Shown: positions 1 to 23,985 of the stretch, one piece after another
Numbering within the stretch: the stretch's first letter is position 1
Layout of the letters: each line of letters opens with the position of its first letter
Assembly (NCBI GenBank): GCA_948470475.1
Contig: OX419338.1
Span: 32,815,382-32,879,381 of the forward strand
DNA length: 64,000 bases
Origin: Galaxea fascicularis
Lineage: Eukaryota; Cnidaria; Anthozoa; Scleractinia; Euphylliidae
Reading direction: 5' to 3'
Notes under the pieces: model-generated
Told to the model about the DNA's origin: nothing
Databases searched by the model: none
Seen by the model: only the letters and a program-made list of their open reading frames with translations
Position numbers and translations under genes: made by a program

Positions 1-394
1 TGAGAAATCTCCAAAGATTTGGAGGTGACGACAGAGCGTGCTGAACAGGGAAAGAAGTCGTTTGGTGGCAGAGGTGTTTCTTCCGGGTACAATATCAAAA
101 CCCTCTGCTAGCGGAAAAGGAATTGAGCGATTTTAGTTTGTTTCGAAATGACCACGTGCGACCCAAACCGTAATACTGAACAGACTTACTGCTAAAATAG
201 AAATTTGATTAGTTTATAACAAACACCAGCCTTTTGGTTGGTGAAGTGACTACGCCCGCAACGTTCAATTCGGTGCGCGTGAACTGTACGGAAGTCACTG
301 TGCTTTGAAGTCACTTCATTTTGAGACTATATTGGACAATCGAACACATCAAATCCATATCAAGGTATTCTCAGTAATGGTCAATGAAACAAAT

Positions 395-633
395 AGACCA
401 TTTTACAGTTGTGGCTGAGTTACCTGGCCTGTGAATGGAAGCGAGGCTTAGGGTGACCTTGTTTTGATACAAACCGTTCTGCTTTTCTTATGTAAATGCA
501 GACTAGTTAAGACTAGTTAGCATTACAACAATATGATTTACATGATAAAAACAGTGAGGTCCCTATCTATACAAGGTCAAACTCGCTGCCATTTATAGGC
601 CAGGTCACTGAGCGAACAACTGTAAAATGGCCT
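395..633. mobile_element. MITE, receptor copy A only
   Basis: A 239-bp insertion with inverted ends (GACCATTTTACAGTTGT on the left, its complement with small changes on the right) is flanked by AT on both sides. The paralogous position in copy B (near 54294) is an intact empty site, so the element landed after the duplication. No coding frame is seen inside. The family is not recognised. Confidence 0.75.
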
Positions 634-790
634 ATTGAGCGAAATTCCTACTGAAACAGTTTAATTTTCAAGATCAAACGAAAATCGCTTTCTGTAAATG
701 GGACCTCTCTTCAATCATCCCATCTTTTTCAACTGCCACACTAAAGTTATCGCCAGGCTACTCAGTGCAGTGTAGGATTTGTTTGTTGAT

Positions 791-12760
<11,970 letters not shown>

Positions 12761-14041
12761 CTGAAAAGAATAAAACAAATGTCAAATTAGCATGAGCTGT
12801 AAGATTTATTCCCCAAACATTGACACTATGTGTTAATGCTACCGTATTAGTTTTCGTATGTAGGGACTGGGCACGAGGCGCCAGTCTTCGCCCGGACAGT
12901 GACATGTACTAGACGCTAGCAGGCTAGTAATTTTACTGTTCGGAACTAGATCGAACCTCGGCAAAATTAAGCAGTGATTTATTCTCGGTTTGAGAAGTTT
13001 ATAGTACGGTTGTTGCGGTCTACATCTTACTTTTACAGACCTAAGGTGACGGAATTACGAAGGTCATTGTCAGAAGAGTTGCATATGTTTGGCAATAAAA
13101 GGCGAAACATTCTGAGTTTAGCCGAGGGTGACGGTCTTTCAGAACAGTTTCCATATCGAAAGTTACACTATTGAGTCCTTATAGATATTTAGCCAAGCCT
13201 AAAAGCGGAGCTCCAGTTATTTCTTTATTGGCATTTACAGAAGTCTGCTCATCATATGACCCTTCCGGATAATGTTTTTCACATTTTTGTCGCACAGCAA
13301 CAGCCGCCATTCAATCAAGTGCAAACGTACATTTTCGAAAAACATTTCAAAATAAATGGTATACCATAAAATCACAAAATGTAGGCTGGCAGTCGTACTT
13401 TTGAACAACATCAGAACCGGCTATGTCCTTTGGTTACGTCACAAATTTTCTAACATGTATCGGTAACACGTTTTAACCAAACTCGGTATTTGTAAATAAC
13501 CCATAAAGGAACAAAATGATGAAAAACCAACAACAACAACAGTAACAACAAATTTGACGATGACAGCATCTTAATTATAACAACCGACAAACAACTAGAT
13601 TCTAAAAAAAATGGTCAGCCGTAAACAATTGAATAAAAGACGAACAGTTTTTACTGCAACTAGCCTTAAACTGAAGTTTACGCATGTTTACTAAAAAAGA
13701 GAATTGGTGTGAGGGATAACATATTTCTACCCTTTCTATTGTTTAGAGTCCAAACCAATTTCACATCGATGAAATGGTAAGAGAATTCACAGCTGGTCGA
13801 AAAGAACAAACAACTGTAAGGAAATAAAGAACGATGCGAATGCTTTTCGACGTTTCTAGGTGAAAGGTTGGAGAAATGAGACAAGTAGGTAGGAAACATA
13901 TCCCGTTGTAAGCTCGACAAATTGCTAAGCATATTTTGACATGGATGTCTGCATAAAAGACAAACAAGGAGTACGAACCTTCTGTACGGTGGCCGATCCG
14001 TACTGTAGCAGCTCTCATAAGCTCCAAATTTCATTGGCAGG
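12761..14041. other. Unassigned flank between receptor copy A and the provirus
   Basis: Open frames here (12974-13174 plus, 13678-14034 minus) have no recognisable domain and biased, intron-like composition. The stretch should contain, or lead to, the missing first exon of copy A, but no convincing signal peptide with a splice donor was found. Confidence 0.4.
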
Positions 14042-14047
14042 CATAGT
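14042..14047. repeat. 6-bp target site duplication, left (CATAGT)
   Basis: CATAGT directly precedes the provirus and is repeated exactly at 39375-39380 directly after it. A 6-bp duplication is the hallmark of Maverick/Polinton integration. Confidence 0.95.
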
Positions 14048-14393
14048 AGTAGTATAGGGGGCTTATATGGCCCCTAACCAATCAGCATCGAGTATTTTGT
14101 ACCACGTAGTACGATTCGACCAATCAGGTTGCGAGTTGCTAATTTATTCAAGATGGCTGATTTATGCTAATGAGGTAAAATGACAGGTCCATGTCAAAAG
14201 TTTATGCCCCTCCCACATAAGGAGAAAACCCCCAGGAAATGAATGAAAAAACAGAAAAGTGGAAAAATGACAAAGTTTTAATATGTACAAATAAAAAATT
14301 TACAAATAACAGCAGCTCCTTGATTGTTTTGGAAAAGTGGTCAACAACAAGGCAAACAGGAAAAACAAAACCACAGTTCAATGTTCAATGTCA
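14048..14393 (+). repeat. Left terminal inverted repeat of the provirus
   Basis: This is about 346 bp, the inverted counterpart of 39043-39374. The right copy is shorter because of an indel of about 17 bp near 14280-14300. It contains CCAAT-type words, a TATA-like cttatatgg and the near-palindrome GTACCACGTAGTAC at 14099-14112. The right copy of that motif is a perfect 14-bp palindrome. The polymerase C-terminal frame stops at its inner edge. Confidence 0.95.
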
Positions 14394-14579
14394 CTGCAGC
14401 ACGGCTGCATCACGTGCGATTTCGTCGTCGTCGGTGGATCCGTAACCGTAGGGGTACGACTTGAAACTGACAGGATCCACCACGCGCTTGTCGAAGACGA
14501 GACCGTACTGTTTGGTGCGCGGTGCTACGGTGATGGTCTTGGTGGCTGGGTCCCGGGTGAAGAAGTGAGGATTCACCAA
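14391..14579 (-). pseudogene. Out-of-frame C-terminus of the provirus DNA polymerase
   Basis: This frame encodes VNPHFFTRDP, YGLVFDKRVVDP and SYPYGYG, which are the usual final blocks of protein-primed polymerases. The main frame stops at 14573, a few bases from where this frame would need to begin. A one-base indel near 14577-14585 therefore separates the last ~60 residues from the rest of the enzyme. No slippery heptamer or pseudoknot is obvious. Confidence 0.85.
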
Positions 14580-17300
14580 GGCACGTTACGCCTTTCGTCC
14601 CGAGGATCTCGCAATTCGTCCATCAGGTTGGCGCGCATCACGTCGTAGTTCAGCTGGGAGGAACCACGTACGGAACCGAGTGAGAAACCGCGCACCTTGC
14701 AACAGACTTTGCCTTGTTGGGTCTTGTACCCGTAATTTTTGGGACCGGCCGAGGTGAAATCGATGATGTAGTCGCCTCCTTCCAATTCGTCGGTCATCTC
14801 ACCGAGGTAGTCTCCGAGAGGAATCTCCGACTGTCCGCCGGGCTGCCAACGGTAAATGACAGAGTCGGTGTCGAAGTAGAGGGCCCGTTCGCCCAAGGTC
14901 TTGAGATGAGTGTACAGACGAAGACGGGCATGGCAAGTGGTGAAGGCCGCCACGAAGATATTGATTTTCCCGTTGTCGAGAAGATCGTCCTTCAGGGGGG
15001 TCGTCACGACCTCCAACTTGTCCTCAGTGCAGATCCGTACGGCGTTGACGTGGACCAGCGGGTCAGAGACGATGTCGAAGAGTTGGGCGGGGGTGGAGAC
15101 GGCACGGGTGGAAGACTTGAGGAGATTTTCGCCGAACTTGCCCCAAAAGGAATTGAGACCCAGTTTGGCGGTCTGCTTGCCACCGGGATTCTTGCGGATG
15201 AGGTCTGGTTGGAGAGCCACACCTTCCCGCTCACGGTAAGCGACGACATATTGTCGTTTTTGCTCGGGCGTCTGGACCCAGGCGGGATAGCCGGAGGATT
15301 CCTGCTTGAGCCTCAGCCAGGTGTTGACGTACTCGGCGAAGAGACCGCGGCGACGCTGAGGGAAATGCCACACCTCGTGGATCCTCACGATACGGTACCC
15401 TTGCTCCACTGCCTCCACCAGTTCGGGCGTGCACCACGTACCGGTGAACTGACGGTCGTCGTCGTCGTGGGAGCATTGATGGGAACGGTCGTGCAAGGGT
15501 TTGGGCATTTCTTCCGCCAGACAGGTACGACAGAGTGGGAAGGTCAGTTTGCCACCACTGCGATGAGGCAGGATGGGATGGTAGAGACCGCGGGGCGCCA
15601 CCACGTCCACCTTGGCCAGTCCAAAGTAATGACCAACGTCCTGGTTCTCGGGTCGTGTGAGGACGGTGGGATGACCGACGGGGTACTCGTCGTACTTGTT
15701 GACGGTGGGGTACAAGGAGGTGACGTCCACGTAACGGATCTGTTCTCCCACCGTGGGATCGACCTGGTAGTGGAGGGTAGCAGCATTCGTGCGCCCGCCG
15801 AAGAAGGCGTCTCGGGGTGCCAGGGGCGACACGAGATGCAGGTCGGTCAGCAAGGTCTGGAGAGTCGCATCCTGCTTGACTCGATGGTCCCACTCGCACT
15901 CCCACTCCACGACCAGGGTGTAACCGGCAGCACGCAAGGCCTCCTCCTTGGCGCGGGTGACCTCCCTCATCTCGCCAAAGGTGCGGTCGGGGTGGAGTTT
16001 GGACTTGGAGGTACGGTCGGGAAAACAGGACGTGCAACCGTGCCACAGACAACCGTGAAACTCGTACACCGTGTTTTTGGAGGAGTCGTAACCGTCCACC
16101 AGATGACGTCCGATTAACCGCACTTCACCTCCGTTGTAGGCGTGACGAATGAAATCGCAAGTCACTCCAGCTACGGGCGTGTCGGGGTAGGCCGCTGCCA
16201 TCATCTCTTCCTCTTCCAGAACCTCCGGCGCGTTCTCCTCCCGGTGCTGGGCCCGACGCTGGGATTCCTGCCATGCCAACCACTGCAAGGCCTTGAAGGA
16301 CTGGTTGGAGCGTGCCCCGTGCCAACCGCGAGGGGGTTCAACGGCCACGGTGTCGGGTTTCAGGAGTTTCTTGCGCCAGAAACGTTGACAGGCCGAGGCG
16401 ATGGTGATACATTTCTCCATGGGACGAAACTCGGCTTCGGCGTAGAACTCCTCCTGGAACTTTTGACACCCGCCCTTCAGCAGCTTGACGTCCGAGACGC
16501 AGTACGCTTCCATCTCCCGACGAAGGTTGAAGACGTGCCCGCGACGGACCTGGTCAGCGTGCCAGGTCTGGAAGGCAGCCTTGGCCTTGGACGACATCCC
16601 GTCTGGATCATAGAACTCGGCGGCCGGCATGGGCCCCTCGTAGTCCTGGTTGGGCAGGGTGTTGAAGAGATGCGGGAAGTACCCTTTTTGCAGCTCCGTC
16701 AATCCGAAGGTGGTAGGGAAGTTCTTGAGGGGCATGGGCAGGAAACACAAGGAGTCCTTGAATGTCAGCAGGTCGGAGCGGAGAGAGAAGATCTTGACCC
16801 CGACGGTGACTTGATCGGTGACTTCGCGATGAGTCCGGTACAAATGTTTGAGAACGAACATCCCGTCGTACCCCTTGAAGTTGTGAAAGAGGATGATGAC
16901 GGAACGGTCGTCCCCGTCTTCATCCACGCACAGTTCGTCGAGGTAGTCGAAGAACTCCGAAGTGCAGTCCACTCCGTAGAAGGTGTGTGTCTGCTCCTCC
17001 TCCTCGGACTCGGCGCAAATCAGGATGGGGGTCTGCTCTCCGTCGGCGGTGGTGTAGGCCTCGTAGTCCGCGTAGACCAGGAGAGGTGGCTGACGTTCCA
17101 CTCGATCCGTGCCTTCTTCGACGTCCATGGAGACGACGGCCCGAGTACCCACGCTGTTAAGGGGGACGGTCTTGAGACGCGGAGCATCGCAATCCTCACC
17201 CTCGGGTTGGATGTAACATCGGTGGGTGGCCACTTCCACGCGTTGGGTGCAGTAAGGGCATTCGGACCACCCACATAGGTGTTTCGGATGTTTGCCTCCC
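14573..17300 (-). CDS. Protein-primed family B DNA polymerase, exonuclease and polymerase part
   Basis: This is the replication enzyme of the provirus. Counting from 17239, exonuclease motifs lie near residues 57 (YADYEAY), 122 (NFKGYDG) and 250 (YCVSDVKLL). Polymerase motifs lie near 506 (DVTSLYP), 695 (NSFWGKFG) and 790 (YFDTDSV). Around residue 395 there is a Cys/His cluster (HGCLWHGCTSC), a small nuclease-like insertion common in Polinton polymerases. All catalytic acidic residues are visible. The open frame continues upstream of 17239 to the edge of a nested insertion at 17301, where a CxxC zinc-binding block begins. There is no start codon: the N-terminal part lies at 23986-25190. Confidence 0.95.
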
Positions 17301-17343
17301 CATGAGGAGCTTAACCCAGTTCAGGAATGCGGTTCCCCGCTGC

Positions 17344-17366
17344 TTAGGTAAAAATTTTTTACCTAA
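17344..17366. repeat. Perfect 11-bp-arm hairpin
   Basis: TTAGGTAAAAA and its complement are separated by one base, about 40 bp inside the left edge of the nested insertion. It could be a subterminal transposase-binding or structural signal, or a rho-independent-looking chance hairpin. Confidence 0.6.
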
Positions 17367-17622
17367 ATCACAGTAGGAGTCGAAACAAGAGCCATCCTAA
17401 GAACGTCAGCAAACTTCATGAAGGTGTTAATACTGACGCCTTGTGTGCGCCGGCTAAATTTGCTCATTATGTTGTTACTGTCGAGAAATTTCTTAATCAG
17501 CGAACGGGACAATGTAAGTTTTAAACTTGTGTTTTCTTTGTTAGTGCCAATCAATATTAGTCCTCCCTATTTAAGTTAGACTAAAAAGCGTATTCGGCTT
17601 ATTTTGCTTTTAATAAAGAGGG

Positions 17623-17658
<36 letters not shown>

Positions 17659-18720
17659 GACGTAGTACACAAAAATTTGGTATTATCAACAGAGTTGATA
17701 AATGTAAATTGACCACCATACAGGGATTCTAAAAGCTGACGTTTTGAGCTTTTACCCGAGTAAATATATCCGACCATGTCCTTTGAAAAACGTAACTAGT
17801 CTCAACCCCGTTATTGTGCAGAAAAGTATCCAGGATAAAAGTAATAATACTTTTATACAGAACACTTTTAGATAAAATTGTCACAAGCGATTTATTCTCA
17901 ACAAGCGCGGTCAGTTTAACATTGAATGATCAAGCGGTCAGTAAAGCATGGCATGTCAAATCGTGTACGGTGAAGGAAGGATTCAGGAGCAACGTATTAG
18001 AACAGTAATTTCCAGTCAGTATTTTTTTCCATCGTAAGGGCGCAAAAAATTCAGTTCCAATTCTGTTCGTAAACTCTTATTATGTAAAGGAATGAAGCTT
18101 CAGCCTTACATCTGATATTTCTGATAAGGTTCTTTAACAATGAAGTCTCGTTGTGCGCCCAAATTTGAAGTGGGCTTCAAACACACAAAGGCGATGAGGT
18201 TGCAAATGAATAGACAATTCTAGCAGTTGATTCGGTTCCCTTACCGGTAACGAAGTTTTCTGGAGCGTGCAATGTGCAGGATGTGCGGTATGTTTCCAGA
18301 TCTCCTGGAACTGCCATTGTTTCGTGCTGAACGTAGTTAAAGCACTATTTCAGAGCAGATCAAACCCTGTGATTCTAAGTTTCATTGGAGAACAGGACGC
18401 AACTGACACTGGATCAATTCTGAGTGATGTATCACCTGTTGCCCTCACAAAAACAAAACTGAGGGAGTAGTAAGCCGGTAACTGACATGCCGGGCCTCTC
18501 ACTAGATCAGTTTGTTGGCCGGATGTGTATCAAGGTCAACGGTGAGGAAAATTATCTTTACGGTATTATATTTGCAACGTATATAATTAACTACACATTC
18601 ACAACGCAAACTCAAGTTATTCGGATTCAAGACGGCATGACCGTTGAAAAAATTACCTTTAGGAAAATATTCATTTATATGTAAAGTTGATACATTGACC
18701 ATTTAACTCAAAAGTAAAAA
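17367..18720. other. Left interior of the nested insertion, no gene recognised
   Basis: Short frames (for example 17363-17554 minus, 17814-18008 plus, 18487-18684 plus) show no known motifs. Composition is AT-rich and unlike the flanking polymerase exons. Confidence 0.5.
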
Positions 18721-18989
18721 CATTGAGCACCGTAAGACCTTGACTCCTGCAATTGTTGAACAAATTTTCACTTTTTAAGGACTGCATTTCTTTAACAAGT
18801 TAATGCAAAGGGCAGGGTTTGAGTAAGATTTAAAGCAGTAAAACACAGGCAAGTAAATTAAAAATTGTGGCAGATTAAACACATACAAATTAGTGTCCAA
18901 GTAGTTTAGGCACAGGTAAATCAATGCCATATAAGCCTCTGGCTTTGGCATCTTAGTATCGTTAACTTGCTGTACTTTGCTTTCTGTAC

Positions 18990-21900
18990 TTATTTACCAA
19001 ATTACCAAATAAAAAAAAATGCCCCAGTGTACTTGTTAAGGAATGTGGCAGTAAAATTAAGCAAAGACAAATTAATACCCCAGTGTACTTGTTAAGGAAT
19101 GTAGCAGTAAAATTAAACACAGGTAAATTAATACCAGGGTACTTGTTAATGAATGTGGCAGTAAAATTAAACTCAGGCAAATGAATGCCCCAGTGTACTT
19201 GTTAATGAATGTAGCAGTAAAATTAAACACAGGCAAATTAATACCCCAGTGTACTTGTTAATGAATGAGAAAGTGAAATAAAGCACAGGCAAATTAATAC
19301 CCCAGTGTACTTGCTAAGGAATGTGGCAGTAAAATTGAACACAGGTAAATTAATACCAGGGTACTTGTTAATGAATGTGGCAGTGAAATTAAACTCAGGC
19401 AAATTAATACCCCAGTGTACTTGTTAATGAATGAGAAAGTAAAATAAAGCACAGGCAAATTAATACCCCAGTGTACTTGTTAATGAATGTGGCAGTGAAA
19501 TTAAACTCAGGCAAATTAATGCCCCAGTGTACTTGTTAATGAATGTGGCAGTGAAATTAAACTCAGGCAAACTAATGCCCCAGTGTACTTGTTAAGGAAT
19601 GTGGCAGTAAAATTAAACTCAGGCAAACTAATGCCCCAGTGTACTTGTTAAGGAATGTGGGAGTAAAATTAAACACAGGCAAATTAATACCCCAGTGTAC
19701 TTGTTAATGAATGAGAAAGTGAAATAAAGCACAGGCAAATTAATACCCCAGTGTACTTGTTAATGAATGTGGCAGTGAAATTAAACTCAGGCAAATTAAT
19801 GCCCCAGTGTACTTGTTAATGAATGTGGCAGTGAAATTAAACTCAGGCAAACTAATGCCCCAGTGTACTTGTTAAGGAATGTGGCAGTAAAATTAAACAC
19901 AGGCAAATTAATACCCCAGTGTACTTGTTAAGGAATGCATGTGGTAGTAAAATTAAACACAGGCAAATTAATACCCCAGTGTACTAATGTTAATGAATGA
20001 GAAAGTGAAATAAAGCACAGGCAAATTAATACCCCAGTGTACTTGTTAATGAATGTGGCAGTGAAATTAAACTCAGGCAAATTAATGCCCCAGTGTACTT
20101 GTTAATGAATGTGGCGGTAAAATTAAACACAGGCAAATTAATACCCCAGTGTACTTGTTAATGAATGAGAAAGTGAAATAAAGCACAGGCAAATTAATAC
20201 CTTAGTGTACTTGTTAATGAATGTGGCAGTGAAATTAAACTCAGGCAAATTAATGCCCCAGTGTACTTGTTAAGGAATGTGGCAGTAAAATTAAACACAG
20301 GCAAATTAATACCCCAGTGTACTTGTTAAGGAATGTAGCAGTAAAATTAAACACAGGTAAATTAATACCAGGGTACTTGTTAATGAATGTGGCAGTAAAA
20401 TTAAACTCAGGCAAATGAATGCCCCAGTGTACTTGTTAATGAATGTAGCAGTAAAATTAAACACAGGCAAATTAATACCCCAGTGTACTTGTTAATGAAT
20501 GAGAAAGTGAAATAAAGCACAGGCAAATTAATACCCCAGTGTACTTGCTAAGGAATGTGGCAGTAAAATTGAACACAGGTAAATTAATACCAGGGTACTT
20601 GTTAATGAATGTGGCAGTGAAATTAAACTCAGGCAAATTAATGCCCCAGTGTACTTGTTAATGAATGTGGGAGTAAAATTAAACACAGGCAAATTAATAC
20701 CCCAGTGTACTTGTTAATGAATGAGAAAGTGAAATAAAGCACAGGCAAATTAATACCCCAGTGTACTTGTTAATGAATGTGGCAGTGAAATTAAACTCAG
20801 GCAAATTAATGCCCCAGTGTACTTGTTAATGAATGTGGCAGTGAAATTAAACTCAGGCAAACTAATGCCCCAGTGTACTTGTTAAGGAATGTGGCAGTAA
20901 AATTAAACACAGGCAAATTAATACCCCAGTGTACTTGTTAAGGAATGCATGTGGTAGTAAAATTAAACACAGGCAAATTAATACCCCAGTGTACTTGTTA
21001 ATGAATGAGAAAGTGAAATAAAGCACAGGCAAATTAATACCCCAGTGTACTTGTTAATGAATGTGGCAGTGAAATTAAACTCAGGCAAATTAATGCCCCA
21101 GTGTACTTGTTAATGAATGTGGCGGTAAAATTAAACAGTCAGGCAAATTAATACCCCAGTGTACTTGTTAATTAATGAGAAAGTGAAATAAAGCACAGGC
21201 AAATTAATACCTTTAAGTGTACTTGTTAATGAATGTGGCAGTGAAATTAAACTCAGGCAAATTAATGCCCCAGTGTACTTGTTAAGGAATGTGGCAGTAA
21301 AATTAAACACAGGCAAATTAATACCCCAGTGTACTTGTTAAGGAATGTAGCAGTAAAATTAAACACAGGTAAATTAATACCAGGGTACTTGTTAATGAAT
21401 GTGGCAGTAAAATTAAACTCAGGCAAATGAATGCCCCAGTGTACTTGTTAATGAATGTAGCAGTAAAATTAAACACAGGCAAATTAATACCCCAGTGTAC
21501 TTGTTAATGAATGAGAAAGTGAAATAAAGCACAGGCAAATTAATACCCCAGTGTACTTGCTAAGGAATGTGGCAGTAAAATTGAACACAGGTAAATTAAT
21601 ACCAGGGTACTTGTTAATGAATGTGGCAGTGAAATTAAACTCAGGCAAATTAATGCCCCAGTGTACTTGTTAATGAATGTGGGAGTAAAATTAAACACAG
21701 GCAAATTAATACCCCAGTGTACTTGTTAATGAATGAGAAAGTGAAATAAAGCACAGGCAAATTAATACCCCAGTGTACTTGTTAATGAATGTGGCAGTGA
21801 AATTAAACTCAGGCAAATTAATGCCCCAGTGTACTTGTTAATGAATGTGGCAGTGAAATTAAACTCAGGCAAACTAATGCCCCAGTGTACTTGTTAAGGA

Positions 21901-22700
21901 ATGTGGCAGTAAAATTAAACACAGGCAAATTAATACCCCAGTGTACTTGTTAAGGAATGCATGTGGTAGTAAAATTAAACACAGGCAAATTAATACCCCA
22001 GTGTACTTGTTAATGAATGAGAAAGTGAAATAAAGCACAGGCAAATTAATACCCCAGTGTACTTGTTAATGAATGTGGCAGTGAAATTAAACTCAGGCAA
22101 ATTAATGCCCCAGTGTACTTGTTAATGAATGTGGCGGTAAAATTAAACAGTCAGGCAAATTAATACCCCAGTGTACTTGTTAATGAATGAGAAAGTGAAA
22201 TAAAGCACAGGCAAATTAATACCTTAGTGTACTTGTTAATGAATGTGGCAGTGAAATTAAACTCAGGCAAATTAATGCCCCAGTGTACTTGTTAAGGAAT
22301 GTGGCAGTAAAATTAAACACAGGCAAATTAATACCCCAGTGTACTTGTTAAGGAATGCATGTGGTAGTAAAATTAAACACAGGCAAATTAATACCCCAGT
22401 GTACTTGTTAATGAATGTGGCAGTGAAATTAAACTCAGGCAATTTAATACCCCAGTGTACTTGTTAATGAATGTGGCAGTGAAATTAAACTCAGGCAAAT
22501 TAATGCCCCAGTGTACTTGTTAAGGAATGTGGCAGTGAAATTAAACACAGGAAAATTAATACCCCAGTGTACTTGTTAAGGAATGTGGCAGTAAAATTGA
22601 GACATAGGAAAATTAATACCCCAGTGGACTTATTAATGATTGCGATTGAGGAAATCAATGCGCCTGGCTGTGTACTTGTTAAGGACTGTGGCAGTAAAAA
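18990..22700. repeat. 56-bp minisatellite with ~1.01-kb higher-order repeat
   Basis: About 65 copies of a 56-bp unit (core CCCCAGTGTACTTGTTAA) run without interruption. Unit variants recur in blocks. The rare word AGGAATGCAT/AGGAATGC appears at 19931, 20941, 21953 and 22351, and a 'cagggtacttg' variant at about 19136, 20370 and 21382. Most spacings are near 1012 bp, that is 18 units. Unit length is not a multiple of three and no long frame crosses it. Confidence 0.95.
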
Positions 22701-22719
22701 TTAATGAGCTCTCTCCATT

Positions 22720-23968
22720 TCATGACAGGCTGACACTCAGGTTATTATTTATTAAACCCAGGTATATTATGCTCTTGTACTAGTGTCTAAGTTGTAGCTC
22801 CCCGTAAACCCTGACAGACAACAGAGAAAATTAGAAAACAAATTAAATAAAAACCTCAAATGAAAACAAAAATTATGTTAGGCGTGTAACACAGGCAAAT
22901 GATCGGGCTGTAGGCAAAGGTTTATCAGTCCAGGCAAACAACACAAAAAATAAGATGACAAAGTATGAGATTAGTTTACCTAATCTTACATAATCTTACA
23001 TGAAAACAGAATGGTAGGTATGGTACAGGGGCAAAAGATAACCAGTTAATAACCAGTTAATACTTTTACTAAGGGAGACAACAAATAAATTGCAAAACTT
23101 CCTAGTCTAAATTCAATAATATGGGAAATCAGCTGCTAAATATAAGTTTTAATTTTCATGATTAAACTAAGAGGCAATTAGGATTGAATGCGGTTAACTT
23201 GAGCAGCAATTAAGACTAGCAATTTTTTTGTGTGGCAATTTTGTCAACAGAGTTGCAGTGTGCTCAGGTCAGATTCGGGCTAACTTTAAATCTGTCTTAA
23301 TCTGTGGCATCTTTGTCTAGAATGCCGATTGGGCCCTAATTGGCGCTCATTCGGCAAGTCAATCGCTGTCATTCAGGCCGACATTTAGGTTTGAATCATG
23401 AATGTTTATCTTGTTCACTGTACCTTCAGTGAAGATATGAGACGGCCACAATCCGTCCAGTCAAGGAAAACTTTAACGGACCACTACAGAAGCAACAGAA
23501 AATTGCCACTTACGTTTAGAATTTCGGAGACATACGGCTCAGCGCCATTCAAACTGCTCGTACGAAAAACGTTCTTCATTCTCCCGCCACAGAGCGACGA
23601 AGCAAATGATTTTGCTCATGTATTTTTTCAAACACTTCCCTTTTACAAACTAGCTAACCTTACGGTCCACGAGTCTGTTCAATTCTTCCCTGGTTTAGCC
23701 GTGAACCAAAGACACGATAAAGCAAAACAATATTGCATTGCTTAGGGCTACGCGCCATTTTGATCTGGCGCGAAAACCGAAGTACATTAACTTGAATTTT
23801 CTGTCTTGCATCTGCAAATGACAAGTCATCTGATGCAAGCAATTACTTTTAACAGGAAGTCGACAACAACGCTCCTAATCGCCTTTGCGCTTTCGATGAC
23901 AGATTTTTAGACCGCTGATCTAATTATCCTATGACGTCAAATGAACTCCAGCAGAGAATTCCTGAGAA
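22720..23968. other. Right interior of the nested insertion
   Basis: One plus-strand frame of 115 codons (23398-23745) is open but matches no family I recognise and has no clear promoter. The remainder is AT-rich sequence. Confidence 0.4.
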
Positions 23969-23985
23969 GGGTTAAGCTCCTCATG

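Larger units (their letters stand above)
17301..23985. mobile_element. 6.7-kb nested insertion splitting the polymerase gene
   Basis: The two edges carry the same 17 bases in opposite orientation (CATGAGGAGCTTAACCC at 17301-17317, complement at 23969-23985). A weaker extension, TCAGGAAT, follows after three bases on both sides. Either the inverted repeat includes CATG with no target duplication, or CATG is a 4-bp duplication around a 13-bp repeat. Only removal of 6685 bp (including both CATG) leaves the two polymerase parts in the same frame. The other reading leaves a one-base shift. No transposase was recognised. Most of the interior is a 56-bp tandem array. Confidence 0.85.

Noticed and set aside
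14560..14600. Programmed frameshift at the polymerase C-terminus
   Set aside because: No slippery heptamer or downstream structure was apparent, and other genes of the element are also broken.
14714..17278. Long plus-strand open frames (467 and 378 codons) opposite the polymerase
   Set aside because: They are antisense shadows of the GC-rich polymerase gene: no domain, and the minus frame carries all family motifs.
18990..22700. Possible CRISPR-like array
   Set aside because: Units are contiguous 56-bp repeats with no unique spacers and no cas genes, in a eukaryotic setting. It is a minisatellite.
17301..23985. Ordinary spliceosomal intron in the polymerase
   Set aside because: The only in-frame GT...AG pair is weak and lacks a pyrimidine tract, while the 17-bp inverted edges fit an insertion better. 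Kept only as an alternative.
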